A DNA stretch of 64,000 bases from Euglena gracilis (lineage: Eukaryota > Euglenida > Euglenophyceae > Euglenales), in assembly GCA_039621445.1 (NCBI GenBank), contig CP154956.1, forward strand, positions 56,865,220 through 56,929,219, read 5' to 3'. A model generated the notes under the pieces. It saw only the letters and a list, made by a program, of their open reading frames with translations, was not told where the DNA came from and did not search any database. The position numbers were made by a program, and so were the translations under genes. Below are positions 10,756 through 22,180 of the stretch, piece by piece; position 1 is the stretch's first letter; each line of letters opens with the position of its first letter.

Positions 10756-12003
10756 TTCATCCTTGTCTTCGGCTGACCCGTGCTTACTTAAGTCCCTGAG
10801 GGCCTGTGAAGCTGGGTATGCCCACCGACTAAGGAGATCGGCTATGGTGTTTTATTTACCCGGGATGTATCCCACCCTCAAATCATACTTGGATAAAATT
10901 TGGTGCCATCTCGCCATCCTCCCAACCGGACCACTGGGGGTGTCTAGGACCTCCCTTGTCCAAGACTCCAAACTTTCGTGGTCGGTTAATACCAAAACGG
11001 GTTGCAATCCAGTTCAACTCTCCCATTTTTGTAGTGCCAAAATTATGGCATACGTCTCCAACTCCCTGGGGGTCCATTTTCTTTGCCCCTCGGTCAATTT
11101 TCGAGACATAAAAGCCACTGGCACAGTTTTTTTCTCAATAACAGCCTGGGTTGTGCGTCTTCCTCCCCCCTCCTTCATTTGCTCTAACGTTGCCCCAACG
11201 GCGTACCCACTGGCATCAACCCTTAGCACAAAGGGTTTATCTGGGTCAACCCGTTGCAACATTAGGCCCGAACACAACCTTTTTTTCAGCTCCTCAAAAG
11301 CTTTTAAATCCTCCCCATCAAAGTCAACAGGTTTTCGACTTCCTTTCTTTCCCACCTCCCTGGGGACTTTCAATTTGTCTTGCAGCCGGGCAGCTACTTC
11401 CGCATACATGGGACTGTATGCATTGTAATAATTTGTGAATCCCAAAAAGGCTCTCAAAGCCGTAATTGTTTTTGGAACCTCCCACTTTTCGATCGCTCGT
11501 AACTTACCCGGTGCAGGCCTCCTAGTCCCATTACCTAAAATCTGTCCACAAAATTCAAACTCCTCCACAGAAAGTTTGGCTTTGAATTCATCAGCCACCA
11601 AAAGTTCTGTTTTGAGTACCTCCAACACCCTCCTCAAATCTTTTCTGTGTGCCCCCACCAGGTCCTCCCCTTCCCCGACCGTTGTCCCCACCAGTATGTC
11701 GTCTATATACGCTGTGGCGATATCCCTTACTGGTGTCAAACGGTCATCGATCATTTGCTGAAATTGCTGGGGGTCATTTCTCAAACCCATTACGTTCACC
11801 CTCCACTGAAAAATCCCTTTGGGGGTGAAACAACACGTTATGGGCCGAATTTCCGGGTGTAGTGGTTGCTTGTGGAAAGCTTGCTTCAAATCGATGATCG
11901 AAAACGTTTGGTGTGCACCATGTTTGACCAAAATGTCTTCAATTTTGGGTAGGGGATAGTTGCATCGCCTTGTTTGCCTGTTTGGCCCCCTGAGGTCCAC
12001 CAC
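10756..12003 (-). pseudogene. Reverse transcriptase and RNase H, element B
   Basis: The reverse transcriptase (12003-11480) shows VDLRGPNRQTRRCNYPLP, SIIDLKQAFHKQPLHP, VMGLRNDPQQFQQMIDD and the catalytic YIDDILVG. The connection has LRAFLGFTNYYNAY. RNase H starts at VLRVDASGYAVGATLEQ and includes VPVAFMSRKL and RELETYAIILALQKWES. At about 11014 the frame shifts and continues through an RWHQILSKYDL-like block, an in-frame stop (VGYIPGK then TAA, near 10855) and ADLLSRWAYPASQA near 10830. The catalytic residues are present, but frameshifts near 12000 and 11014 and the stop make it non-functional. It is clearly homologous to 35631-36769 of element C. Confidence 0.92.
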
Positions 12004-13039
12004 CCCCCTCCAAGGAAAATCGTTGTATTTTTTTGGAACTGGAAAAGTCTGGGACAGCCACTCAGAATTTTTAGCTGTGGCTGGCTCAATGTATTTTTTG
12101 TCAAGCCAGTCTTGTGTGATTTTTCAAGTGCCTCTTTCCGCTCACCGTGCATGAAAAAAGGCTTCTGTCTGGTCGGCTTTGCCCCCTCCTTCAAAGGTAT
12201 GTATGCATAACCATATTGTCCTCTTTCGGCGGAGACTGGAAATGGCGATGACCGAAAAACCTTCCGTCGGTAATCTTCCAAAACTTGTTCCCTCAACTTG
12301 ACAACCCTTTCCTCCTCTTTTTTGTCCTCCCCCTCCCTTGCAATTGTCATTCGGTTGATAACTTGCACTGGGGGGTCACTTCCCTCCAAATTTGTGGCAA
12401 CCTCCCTCAGGTCCTCGTCACCAAAAAATTGCAATTCCTGGTCCAACCCCTCCAATGGCAAACAAAGACCACGTTTTTGCAACCCAAACGAAGACCCGTC
12501 CGCCACGGTCACATTGCCCACTGAAAAATTTGTGATATCCCTGAACTTTTGCGGACCCCTCCGTCTTTCAACACCCCGCAAAAAAATCAGGTCTCGGCTG
12601 TCTTTCACCAACGCCTTGTGGTGTGGAAAAATTCCCAGTTTTGCTTCTGCCAACCATGGGTAAGAAAGAATTGCATCAACGTTGATGTTTGCCTCATAAA
12701 ATTCAACCTCATATTCCACACACTCAATTTCCCTTTCCTCATCCAATTTTGTTGAAGGATCATTTTCACCTTAGCACATCTGCTCCCTCCCGCCAAAGTT
12801 TGCCCATTGGCAGTTTCAAACCTTAACGGGTCCTTAGCAGGATACATTAGGTGGTCCCCTATCAACCCTTGTCGAATGAGGTTTGCCTCCTCCCCGGTGT
12901 CAATCAAAATTCTGGCCGTTTTTTCCTCCCCATTTGCCAACCTAATCTGGGTTTTCACCAGTAGTTGTCTGTCCTCCCCGAGTTTCTTTGCTCCACCCCG
13001 AGTTTTCGTCCCCCTCAACATTCGTTTTTTTCCAGCCAA
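11990..13039 (-). pseudogene. Aspartic protease and spacer, element B
   Basis: Retropepsin that would cleave the Gag-Pol polyprotein. The active site is ARILIDTGEEANLIRQG (DTG) near 12900, followed by RFETANGQTLAGG. A frameshift near 12740 moves to a second frame with INVDAILSYPWLAEAKLGIF and FPHHKALV, matching VDAILSFPWLAEHGLGVF in element C. The following region to about 12000 (YGYAYIPLKEGAKPTRQKPF) leads into the reverse transcriptase. The retained DTG and flap-region residues support identity; the shift shows decay. Confidence 0.85.
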
Positions 13040-13506
13040 ACCAATTTTTTTCCTTCCCTGGGGTTGCCCCTCCCTGGGAGGGTTGCCTTCTATCGATCAA
13101 CAAGGCCCACACCCCCCAACGGGTACCCCTCAAAATCCTCCCACCAGCCTCAGACAACTTTGTCCCCTTGGAAAAATTAATATTTTTGACAGCCATAGCC
13201 ACCAGATTTTTCACCCACCTCCTATTCAAGTCTGGGCAAATACAAATTGCCCGAAAATTGGAATTTTGCAATTTTTCAGCCACCTCAGGCCACAAAGTCC
13301 AGGGGGGGGGTTCATCCACAACTTTTCGTCCGCCCCCCAATCCTTTTCATGGCATCATCCTCCTCCCCGTAAAAATTTTCACACCTGGCAGTTTGGCTGG
13401 TTGCAAACCTATCCCGTTCCGCCTTAACCCGAAATTCCATCTGAATTTCCTCCATACAAACTTTCCTAGCAGCATAATCCTCCCTACGATACCCGCTTTT
13501 TCGTTC

Positions 13507-14203
13507 CTACACGGTTAACAAATACTCCACCAGTTGTTTCGGCATCCTCCATTTTCTCTGGGTGCCAACTGTCATTCCATATCCTCCCAACTTTTCTCGG
13601 TGACTCCTCCCCCCAGGAATCAATTTCGGGCAGGTCTGTCCATCACAAAGTTTGTTTTGTAGCTCGCTCAGATTTTCCCTCCCCCAGATTCGGGTGGGTT
13701 TTTGATATCCCCAATCTGAAAATTGACAATAATCAACATCGACAAAAGTCAGATTTTGAACACAGGGTCTTTTTCTAAGCAACCCGTGACGTGGATTTTT
13801 AATCCACCACAACTTCTGGTTTGAAATATTCGACAATTTCCAAAGTTTTTTTGACCAGCCGACCTGCCCCCTCCAAATTTCTGACTCCCAATGTTTTGGC
13901 CAAGCTATATTCTGGACAGGGCACCCCCGCAGCGATGATCTGAAAATATCCGGGGGGGTACCTCCAACATCTCCACTCAAAGATATTTGTACAGTGGGTT
14001 GGGTGAAATCTGGGGTTTATGTCCACTGACACAACCTTAAACCTCTGCTCTCTCAGGCAATCCCCAACCGACCCTTTACCGCAAAAAAGGTCTAAAGCTC
14101 TTTTCTTTACGGAAGGCTGTGCACAACCTCTTATGAGGTCTGGTTTTTTACACATTTGGGCTGAGTCACAGATTTGCACGTCACGCACACACACACCAGA
14201 CAC
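13507..14203 (-). pseudogene. DNA cytosine-C5 methyltransferase domain, element B
   Basis: A compact class I SAM-dependent methyltransferase inside a retrotransposon. Motif I (SAM binding) is ALDLFCGKGSVG at 14098-14063, followed by VVSVDINPRFHPTHC. Motif IV is AAGVPCPEYS at about 13932-13903 with the PC dipeptide whose Cys attacks cytosine C6 in C5 enzymes. Then ALVKKTLEIVEYFKP-like helix text, motif VI WWIKNPRHGLL near 13812-13775, and FVDVDYCQFSDWGYQKPTR near 13745-13690, resembling motif VIII of phage-type C5 enzymes. A one-base insertion at about 13813 splits the gene after the EYFKPE block. The motif VI Glu (ENP in element C) is Lys here. It lies between Gag and protease in the same direction. 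Family assignment is from motifs; cytosine specificity is inferred. Confidence 0.82.
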
Positions 14204-14249
14204 ACTGGACGGACCTTGTGCAGAGATCTCCTAGATGGCAGATTTTTCA

Positions 14250-16179
14250 TCGTGCTTTCGTTCGCACGAGATTTTTCTTGACACCTGGGCTTTGCGTATG
14301 TCTTTGTGTGGGGCTGGGTATGCGAGCCCGGGGGCTGCTCCCGCCACCAACGGTCCACCCCGGCTGTCATAGCAACGGTTTCCTTTCCCCCTCCCTTTGC
14401 CTTTGCCTTTTCCACCACCTTGGCCCTTTCCCCTAGACCAGTCATTTCCATTGTTTCCTTTCCCCCAAGAATTGTTTCCTTTGCCCTTTCCTTTGGCTTT
14501 GCCTTTGCCACCACCAGACTGTGAATCAAAATTCTGTAGATTTGAGTTCCACCACTGATTTCCCTGAAAACTGGCATTGGCTTTGGAATTCCACCCATAA
14601 TCGTTTCTCCATCCACCCCCATTGCCAAAATGAGATTGCTGGGGGGGGTGGGAATGACTGTGATCGAATCACAGTCACTGGATTTTGCACTGGGGGGTTC
14701 ACGTTTGCATTGTTCGTAGGAGCTTCAACCTGTGAATCTGATTTTCCAACGGACGGTTTTGTCACCGTTTCGCCCCCCTTTGCTGACCGTGCTGGGGAGG
14801 GTGTCCTGGACCCCTTGGCCCGATCTACCTTTGCAGACCTGGCCCTCCGACTTCCGGACCCATTTGGCTCTCTGGGACTGTGTAACATGTCTTGATCATC
14901 CCTGGATGACAATTTTCGCTCAACAAAACGCAAAATGTCTTCAGCTCCCATTTTTGGCTTTTCCTCCACAATTTTGATTTATCCCTGCCTGTGATTGGTT
15001 TCCCACTGACCTCTTTCAGTTTGTCGCAAATCGCAATATTGGGCAAAAAGACTTCGAACTCCAGCGGCGAAAACTTTCGAAACCTTGCAGGGCTTCTCCC
15101 CAGTGACACGTTCCACGGCACACATAATGTTTTTATCAGTTGCAGGCACTGCAGGGTACATTCTGACTTTCGGTCCACACGTTGATTTCCTTTCCTCCTC
15201 ATCGGCGACCCAATGCAAAATGAAATTTGGCAGTTTTCCCTTGACCAGCCTTTCTGCCTCATCGTCAGTGGCACTTTTCACCTGGCTCCAGGCCATTCTG
15301 AAATTTATGACAAAGTCTCGCCACTCCTGTACGGTAATTCTCCCTTGGTTCACAAGGTTGACATCATACCATTTTTTTCTAGCACAGTAGCAGAGTTCCA
15401 GCATATTTCCCGTCAATCCTGTCAAATTCCTCTTCGAAAGATGTTTTTCCGTTCAATTCTATTCGGAATTGCAATTCCTTTTGATTTGTGTCACCCAGCG
15501 TCATTGCAAAAAGTCGAAGTTTGAGTGGATCAGATACATGTCCATTTTGCAAAATAACCATCGTCCTGAAAAATTGATCCCAATCCCGCACAAAGGACGA
15601 CCAGTCTTTTGGCTGTCCAGAAAAATTTGGAGCTACCAGGTTTTTCATCAATTGATGCGTTGCCACTGCATTTGATGAAACCAGCCCTGCACCTGCAGGC
15701 ACTTCCCCCACAGGTCGTGCACAAACCTGCCTGATATGTGCCGTATGTGACCCTGGTTCTGTGTATTCATAGTCTTCAATTTCAACCGGATTTTTCTCGA
15801 TCACAGGTAAATCGTTGTAACCAAAAAGATCAAACTCCTCGATTTCTGGGTTTCCAGCTGATTTTTCTCTCGTTTCCTTTGTCAGATCCACTGTCGCAGA
15901 TTTGGCAGATTCAGCTTGCTGATTTTTCATCACCAAAAACTCAGCCTTAAATAAATCCAGCTTTTGCTGTAGTTTTTTCCGCTCCTGCTGTTCTTTAAAA
16001 AGTTCACTGGACTGGTGTTGCAGTTCAACTCCAACCTGCTGTTTCATCGAATTTTCCACTTCAGCCCGAACTTTTTCAAACTGCCCCTCCCTTTCACTCA
16101 GCCTCAACCTTTCTTGCAACATTTCACTGATAATGACCTCCAAATTCTTTCTCGTTTGCAGCCCCAACTCCCTTTGCAC
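14250..16179 (-). pseudogene. Gag capsid and basic tail, element B
   Basis: Structural protein that would form the virus-like particle. From 16179 a coiled-coil stretch (LRLSEREGQFEKVRAEVE) leads to the capsid-like region LVAPNFSGQPKDWSSFVRDW (about 15645), equivalent to SISWQDFEVDWNLYWDRL in element C. After a frameshift near 15400 it continues as RKKWYDVNLVNQGRITVQEW and AWSQVKSATDDEAERL to about 15000. A second shift leads to a Ser/Arg-rich segment (14969-14700) and a Gly/Asn/Lys-rich tail with GKGKAKGKGKGNN near 14480-14380. I found no CCHC zinc knuckle; the basic tail may bind RNA instead. At least two frameshifts, so non-functional. Confidence 0.75.
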
Positions 16180-16322
16180 CTATAACGGAATTGTTTCCTC
16201 ACTCGTGTTAATCGAGTCACAAACTTTCTCAATGGGAAATCTTTCCGACCCAGAAAATTATCCAACCTCCCCAAAAGATCATTCAGAGCTTTGCTCTCTC
16301 GCTCCAGGGACTGTGAAAATTC

Positions 16323-17221
16323 CTAGAATTTTTCAGCCTGTGCCTGAAAATTGGCACACTCAGTCTCCCCCAAACCTTTGCATTGCTGAAAAATGATCCC
16401 AAAGCGTCCCCCCAGACTAGAGCTTAGCTCACCGACTGCATATTTGACCTGATTAACAGCAAGTTCCTGCTGTTTTTCCTTCTCCCCCACTTGTTGCACC
16501 ACCACGTGCATCTCCCCCACAGATTTTTCCAAAATCGACAGTTTCTGAGAAAAATCCCTCTCATTTTTTCTCAACCCCTCAACCTGGGCCTCAAAAAACG
16601 TGTTACTCCATCCTCCACTTTTTTCCCTTTTTCAGCAGCCTGCCGTTCCATTTCCACACCCAACAAATGCCTTTGGCATTGGGCCAGATTTTGCACCATT
16701 TCACCATTTTGCTGACACTCCAAAAGCAAGTCGTTTACGGTTGAACTCAGTTCAGCCTGAATTTCACGTTTCACCATGGCAATGTGATCAGCCATTCGCT
16801 GATCATGCATGCCCAATGCCTCATTCACCAGATTCAATGTCTGCCCCTGTGACATTGCCAATGCCTGATTTAGCCTGTTTTCTGCCTCCTCCACCAGATT
16901 TTCAGCCGTTTTTTCAGGGTTTTTTGCTTCCTGCACCAAAAGTCCGCCATGTAAACATTCAATTTTGCAACTGACTTCTTCACCCCAGTTGTTCCAATCA
17001 TCATCAGATTGGCCATAGCCCGATTCCATTTCCACATCATGCTGATGTTCAGGGTTTTCGGACCAAGTTTCTGCACAAAAACTGATATTTGGCTGCAAAT
17101 TTAGTGGCTGTGTCTGTGGAAAATCTGGCTGAATTGGCTGAAAAATCTGGGCTGGGCCTGTGTTTGAAGACACTGTTAACGCTGGCTGAAAAACCTGTCC
17201 AGTCATCTGGGCTGGCCCCAT
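16323..17221 (-). pseudogene. Coiled-coil N-terminal Gag extension, element B
   Basis: A Gln/Pro-rich start (TGPAQIFQPIQPDFPQTQPL) is followed by helical segments with Glu/Gln/Leu heptads such as LVEEAENRLNQALAMSQGQ and EIQAELSSTVNDLLLECQQN. A frameshift at about 16573 moves to ERDFSQKLSILEKSVGEMHV, ending at 16323. Upstream (17221-17350) an 81-bp unit with CAGCCGAAAACGGCTGGGCT is duplicated, repeating the MGPA(Q/K)-VFQPA peptide. Elements B, C and the + strand gene at 1627-3763 all have such a long coiled-coil region before Gag. Confidence 0.55.
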
Positions 17222-17742
17222 GATTGCGGGACAGATGACTCAGCCGAAAACGGCTGGGCTGGCTGAAAAACCTGTGAAGTCACCTTGGCTGGCCCCATGA
17301 TTGCTGGGACAGATAACTCAGCCGAAAACGGCTGGGCTGGATGAAAAACCTGCAGCTGGGTTGCAGCTGGCTGTGCTGACTGCGATTCTGAACTCTGTGT
17401 TTACAGCAATGGTTCTGGCTGGGCTGTTAAACACAAAATGTTTTGTTCTGGCCCTGGGCTGCTGTCTCGTGATGACACAGAAATTCGCTGAAAACCCGAA
17501 AAATTTACTGGCCACATGCCAGCAGCTTTCATTCTCTGCATAACCATTTGTTGAATAATTACATTTTCAGCCTGTTTTTATTTCTCTGATTTGCTTTCGT
17601 AAGCTGGGGGGTCTGGTTCCTCATCACTGCTGTGCAGTGGAACCAGCTGGAAATTTTCTGGCCCTGCCACCGTGATGGGCCTTAAGCATGTAATTAACCC
17701 CCTCTCCGAATCAGAATTATATTCTGATTCCTGTGTCGTTTC

Positions 17743-18246
17743 TTAAAAATTTGAAGACGATAAAGTTTCTGCAGCCTGAAAATTGTTTTCTGCCACAGAT
17801 TCCATCCTGATTTGCAATGATGTCACAGGTTCTGAAAACTGGGCTGCAGAAAATTCAGTTTCCTTTTCGTTCTGAAAACAGCTTTCTGCGACAGATCTCA
17901 GAAAATTTTCATCACAATCTGAAACTCGGACAGGTTGACCCGAAAACGAGCAGATTTGTGCAGATTCTTCTGAAAATTCACAGGCAACTGGGTTGGCGAA
18001 ACTGCCCTCGTGTACCATTCTGCTGACACAGCCAACAGAACAATCCTCTGTGACCGTGTTGACCGTCTCTGAAAATTTTTCACTGACAGAGTCAGTGACA
18101 CTGCCTCTGATTACCATGTCAGCCAAATCTGAAAACTTTGCACTGATTCTGCTGGCAGAGCCAGCGGAACAAATCTCTGCCACGAGGTTCACCGAACCTG
18201 AAAAATCCTCACTGTCGAAGTCAGTGAGCCGACCTCTGCTAACCAT
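17743..18246 (-). CDS. Leader ORF of element B with internal repeats
   Basis: An open frame of 167 codons starts at an ATG made by the last LTR base and the first two bases of the primer site and ends at 17743. The protein is acidic and Ser/Glu/Val-rich. Residues 1-43 and 44-85 are a tandem repeat (MVSRGRLTDFDSEDFSGSVN and MVIRGSVTDSVSEKFSETVN), with a third weaker copy beginning near SRMVHEGSFANPV. No known domain recognised. It may be the N-terminus of the Gag extension, cut off by a stop, or an independent short product. The equivalent frame in element C starts MVSRG and stops at once. Confidence 0.4.
   Translation of the reverse strand: MVSRGRLTDFDSEDFSGSVNLVAEICSAGSASRISAKFSDLADMVIRGSVTDSVSEKFSETVNTVTEDCSVGCVSRMVHEGSFANPVACEFSEESAQICSFSGQPVRVSDCDENFLRSVAESCFQNEKETEFSAAQFSEPVTSLQIRMESVAENNFQAAETLSSSNF
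18232..18245 (-). other. tRNA primer-binding site of element B
   Basis: On the - strand TGGTTAGCAGAGGT starts at the LTR edge. It is complementary to a tRNA ending ACCTCTGCTAACCA, close to an initiator tRNA-Met 3' end (CCTCTGCTACCA) with one extra base. The last LTR base plus TG of this site form an ATG that opens a 167-codon frame. Confidence 0.75.
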
Positions 18247-19080
18247 GTTCGCCGGCCCCACCCCCTGTGCACCGCCGGTCTCCCCCGCGACCGGCGAGTC
18301 CCGGTGGGCCGAGGGCCCGGGGGGGGAGGTCCTCGCCGTCGTGGATAACCACCGACAGCAGGGGGGTGGGTGTTTCCGGGGCGGGGCCTGCGCTTTCTCG
18401 CGCAATTGGTGGGCTCAGGCCAACCCCCATTTTTTCACCCAGGTGGTTTCTCCAACCCCAGCCGGCGCGTAGGATCGTTTTTTCAATGTTTTCCGAAATT
18501 TTTGTGAAAAACGAAAAATCTGCCATTTGCAATGAAATCGAACTTTTCTCTCTGAAATCTCACTTTTCTCTCTTTCTCACTCTGACACTCTCTTGCACAA
18601 ACCAACCCACAAACAAACCCACTGAATCTGAAATGAATCCCAACCCACTGGAGAAGCAATCACACTGTTGGAAATCTGTGAGAGTGACTGAATGTGATGA
18701 AAAAAACAACCTGGGGCAAGGAAGAGGGGTATAGGGAATATAGGCGGCGGTGAGGGTAGCGGTGTTGTAGGGTCTCCTTGATTTCAATACCAAATTGACT
18801 TCAATAACTCCACCAACAATGTAATGACCAACAATGTAACTGTCAATTCCAATTCAACAATGGGATAGATCAAATCCAATTCAATGTATTTCCTCTTTGC
18901 TAAATAATAGGGAAAACCCCTCAAGTTCTGTAAAAAAAAACAGAATTTGAAAGATCAAAGTAATTTGACCCGCTTCCAATTTCTGTCGCGGGTTTTTTTA
19001 ACTGGTTGGCTGTTACCCGCGACTTTGAAATTTGCGCTTTCTGGCAAATTTTGGCTGCCGGCGAAAGCCGGCGGCCGACA
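18246..19080 (-). repeat. 5' LTR of element B
   Basis: 835 bp, same ends and hairpin as the copy at 7166-8000. It is followed on the - strand directly by a TGG-starting primer site, so it is the 5' LTR and would carry the promoter. A TATA-like CCTATATTCCC lies near 18740 (- strand). Frames through the LTR on either strand are duplicated between copies and do not look like genes. Confidence 0.95.
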
Positions 19081-19084
19081 GTAG
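19081..19084. other. Target-site duplication GTAG (right)
   Basis: Partner of 7162-7165, directly abutting the 5' LTR of element B. Confidence 0.85.
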
Positions 19085-19490
19085 TCATACCGTGACATGG
19101 CATCTGCCACGATATTTGTGTGGCCGGGGACATAAACAATTTCTAGGCCGAACTGAGGTAGCGTCGCGTGCCATCTCGCTCGCCTTCCTCGGGGACACGA
19201 GGGAGTGTCGACATGCTCGGTAACCCAACCCTCCAACGCCTTGTGATCGGTCGTGATGATCACAGTTGAAAGCAGTGTAGCTCGCCCATTTTATTAGGGC
19301 TGCAAGAAAGGCATACGTTTCCTTTTCAAGGGGAATCCAATTGAAATAGCTCTTGGTCAACTTCCGTGAAAAGAAACCAACGGGCACGAGTCGACTCAAG
19401 TGTTTTTCGCACCAATGCCAAAGCCGATTCAAACCGTCTCTGCCTACGGCCTGGTGTCGCTGTGAGTCTTAGTCGGAGCCTGGGCTGAAG
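19085..19490 (-). pseudogene. RNase H of element A, C-terminal part
   Basis: Degrades RNA in RNA-DNA hybrids. Visible from right to left are a degenerate DS-AVG motif near 19460 (catalytic Asp region, partly lost), LVPVGFFSRKLTKSYFNW (19380-19330), LEKETYAFLAALIKWASY and, after a frameshift near 19270, TTDHKALEGWVTEHV, GRRARWHATLPQFGLEIVYV and PGHTNIVADAMSR at 19120-19085. The sequence stops exactly at the element B target site; the continuation is at 7165 and leftward. Upstream of 19490 the homology ends abruptly with no reverse transcriptase. Confidence 0.82.
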
Positions 19491-20157
19491 GACAGATGAA
19501 TGTGAATCGCGGCCCGCCATCGTCAACAATAATCTATCTCATTCTCCAAGATGTCTGTCAGGATGTCATTTCGGGGTCAAGTTCAATTCAAGACGCCAAG
19601 TTCGCGTTCACGATCCTAAGGAATATGTGGCGGAAGAAAGTTTCCATTCCAAGATTTCAAGTTCCCAAGGCCAATCTGTAGAGAAGCCAAGGTGTGATGT
19701 CCAAGATTTCAAGTTTCCAAGTTCAAGATGTCAGGTTTCAATGTCATGGTCAATTTCCCCCTGGAGATGTCGGCTCGAGGAGCCTGACCTCGTAAAAAAC
19801 AGTGATCAGGGTTGTGCAACAGCCCTAAAAATGTACATCCGGTATCCATCTTCGAGTTCGCCTTGCTGTTGCTGCCGTGATGCCTGTGGTGTGTGCCGCT
19901 TCCTCGTTCAGTGCTGCGCCACTTCAAGGGGGCTCTGCTCCGGTTTGGCTCGACAGGGGTCGCCGAAGCCCCGGCTGATGATGCACGGGGTAAGTCGTAC
20001 GAAATGGCTCTCTAAGGTTGAAAGGCTGGCGTAGAGTTAGGCGGGCTCCACATGGTACTTATCTGTGGATTTGGACATGTTTACGGTCATCTGTGGATTC
20101 GAAGATTTTACAATTACAATTCAAGAACCACCATGCGCCACTTTGCAATATCGCGGT
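19491..20157. repeat. Unassigned stretch with CAAGATTTCAAGTTCC motifs
   Basis: No gene recognised. Short CAAG(A/T)TTTCAAGTTYCCAAG-like units recur between 19545 and 19750, a few copies only. The segment then runs into the (GT)n array. Confidence 0.35.
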
Positions 20158-21665
<1,508 letters not shown>

Positions 21666-21673
21666 TGCGATAG

Positions 21674-21920
21674 TTCGGGGGCGGGGCCGGGGGTGCTGGC
21701 TGGGGTAGTTCGGGGGCGGGGCCGGGGGTGCTGGCTGGGGTAGGTAGGGGGCGGGGCCGGGGATGCTGGCAGGGGTAGGCAGGGGGCGGGGCCGGGGATG
21801 CTGGCTGGAGTAGGTAGGGGGCTGGGCCGGGGCTGCCGGCTGGGGTGGGTAGGGGGCGGGGCCGGGGATGCCGGCTGGGGTGGGTAGGGGGCGGGGCCGG
21901 GGATGCCGGCTGGGGTAGGT
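21674..21920. repeat. 35-bp G-rich minisatellite, seven copies
   Basis: Unit: G(T/C)AGGGGGCGGGGCCGGGG(A/G)TGCTGGCTGGGGTAG-like, seven nearly regular copies following the (GT)n array directly. The first two units start TTCGGGGG. Contains GGGCGG boxes, but there is no gene next to it. Confidence 0.92.
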
Positions 21921-22180
21921 AAACATCCCCCTCGCTTGTAACCCCCCGGGGGTAATATGATCATGTTTAGTGGTTGGCCCCGAAGGGGAGGGTGGTTATA
22001 AGTGGGGGTTTTTCAGCCTTGGCGGTTCTCTTTGCCTGCTCATGGCTTCCGGGGTGGGGGTTGGGGGTTATAAGTCACAGTTTAGTGGTTGGGCCCGTGG
22101 GGGGGGGGGGGCTATAAATAGGAGGGAGGTTATAGGAAGGGGGGTTTATAAATTATTGGGGGTCGGGTTTAGGGGGAAAC
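21921..22180. repeat. Degenerate G-rich repeat with GGTTATAA motifs
   Basis: TTTAGTGGTTGG(C/G)CC-G-run-GGTTATAAGT text occurs two to three times at about 110 bp spacing (around 21965 and 22080), with shortened TTATAA pieces to 22155. No gene recognised. Confidence 0.5.

Larger units (their letters stand above)
7166..19080 (-). mobile_element. Ty3/gypsy element B, chromodomain and methyltransferase type, 11915 bp
   Basis: Complete structure on the - strand: 5' LTR 19080-18246, primer site 18245-18232, leader ORF and Gag 18246-14250, methyltransferase 14203-13507, protease 13039-12600, reverse transcriptase and RNase H 12003-10760, acidic linker, integrase with chromodomain 10260-8944, polypurine tract 8011-8001, 3' LTR 8000-7166. 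Both LTRs are exactly 835 bp, start TGT and end ACA. Flanking 4-bp GTAG copies lie at 7162-7165 and 19081-19084. I count roughly 30 differences between the LTRs by eye (about 96% identity), which fits the several frameshifts and stops in the coding part: inserted some time ago and no longer autonomous. Confidence 0.95.
5144..19490 (-). mobile_element. Ty3/gypsy element A, old, split by element B
   Basis: Element A runs on the - strand. Its RNase H is at 19490-19081 and its linker and integrase at 7165-5144. The two halves are separated only by element B with its 4-bp target duplication. Reverse transcriptase, protease and Gag are absent upstream of 19490, and no LTR of A is recognised on either side, so A was already truncated or has since decayed. 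Confidence 0.75.
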
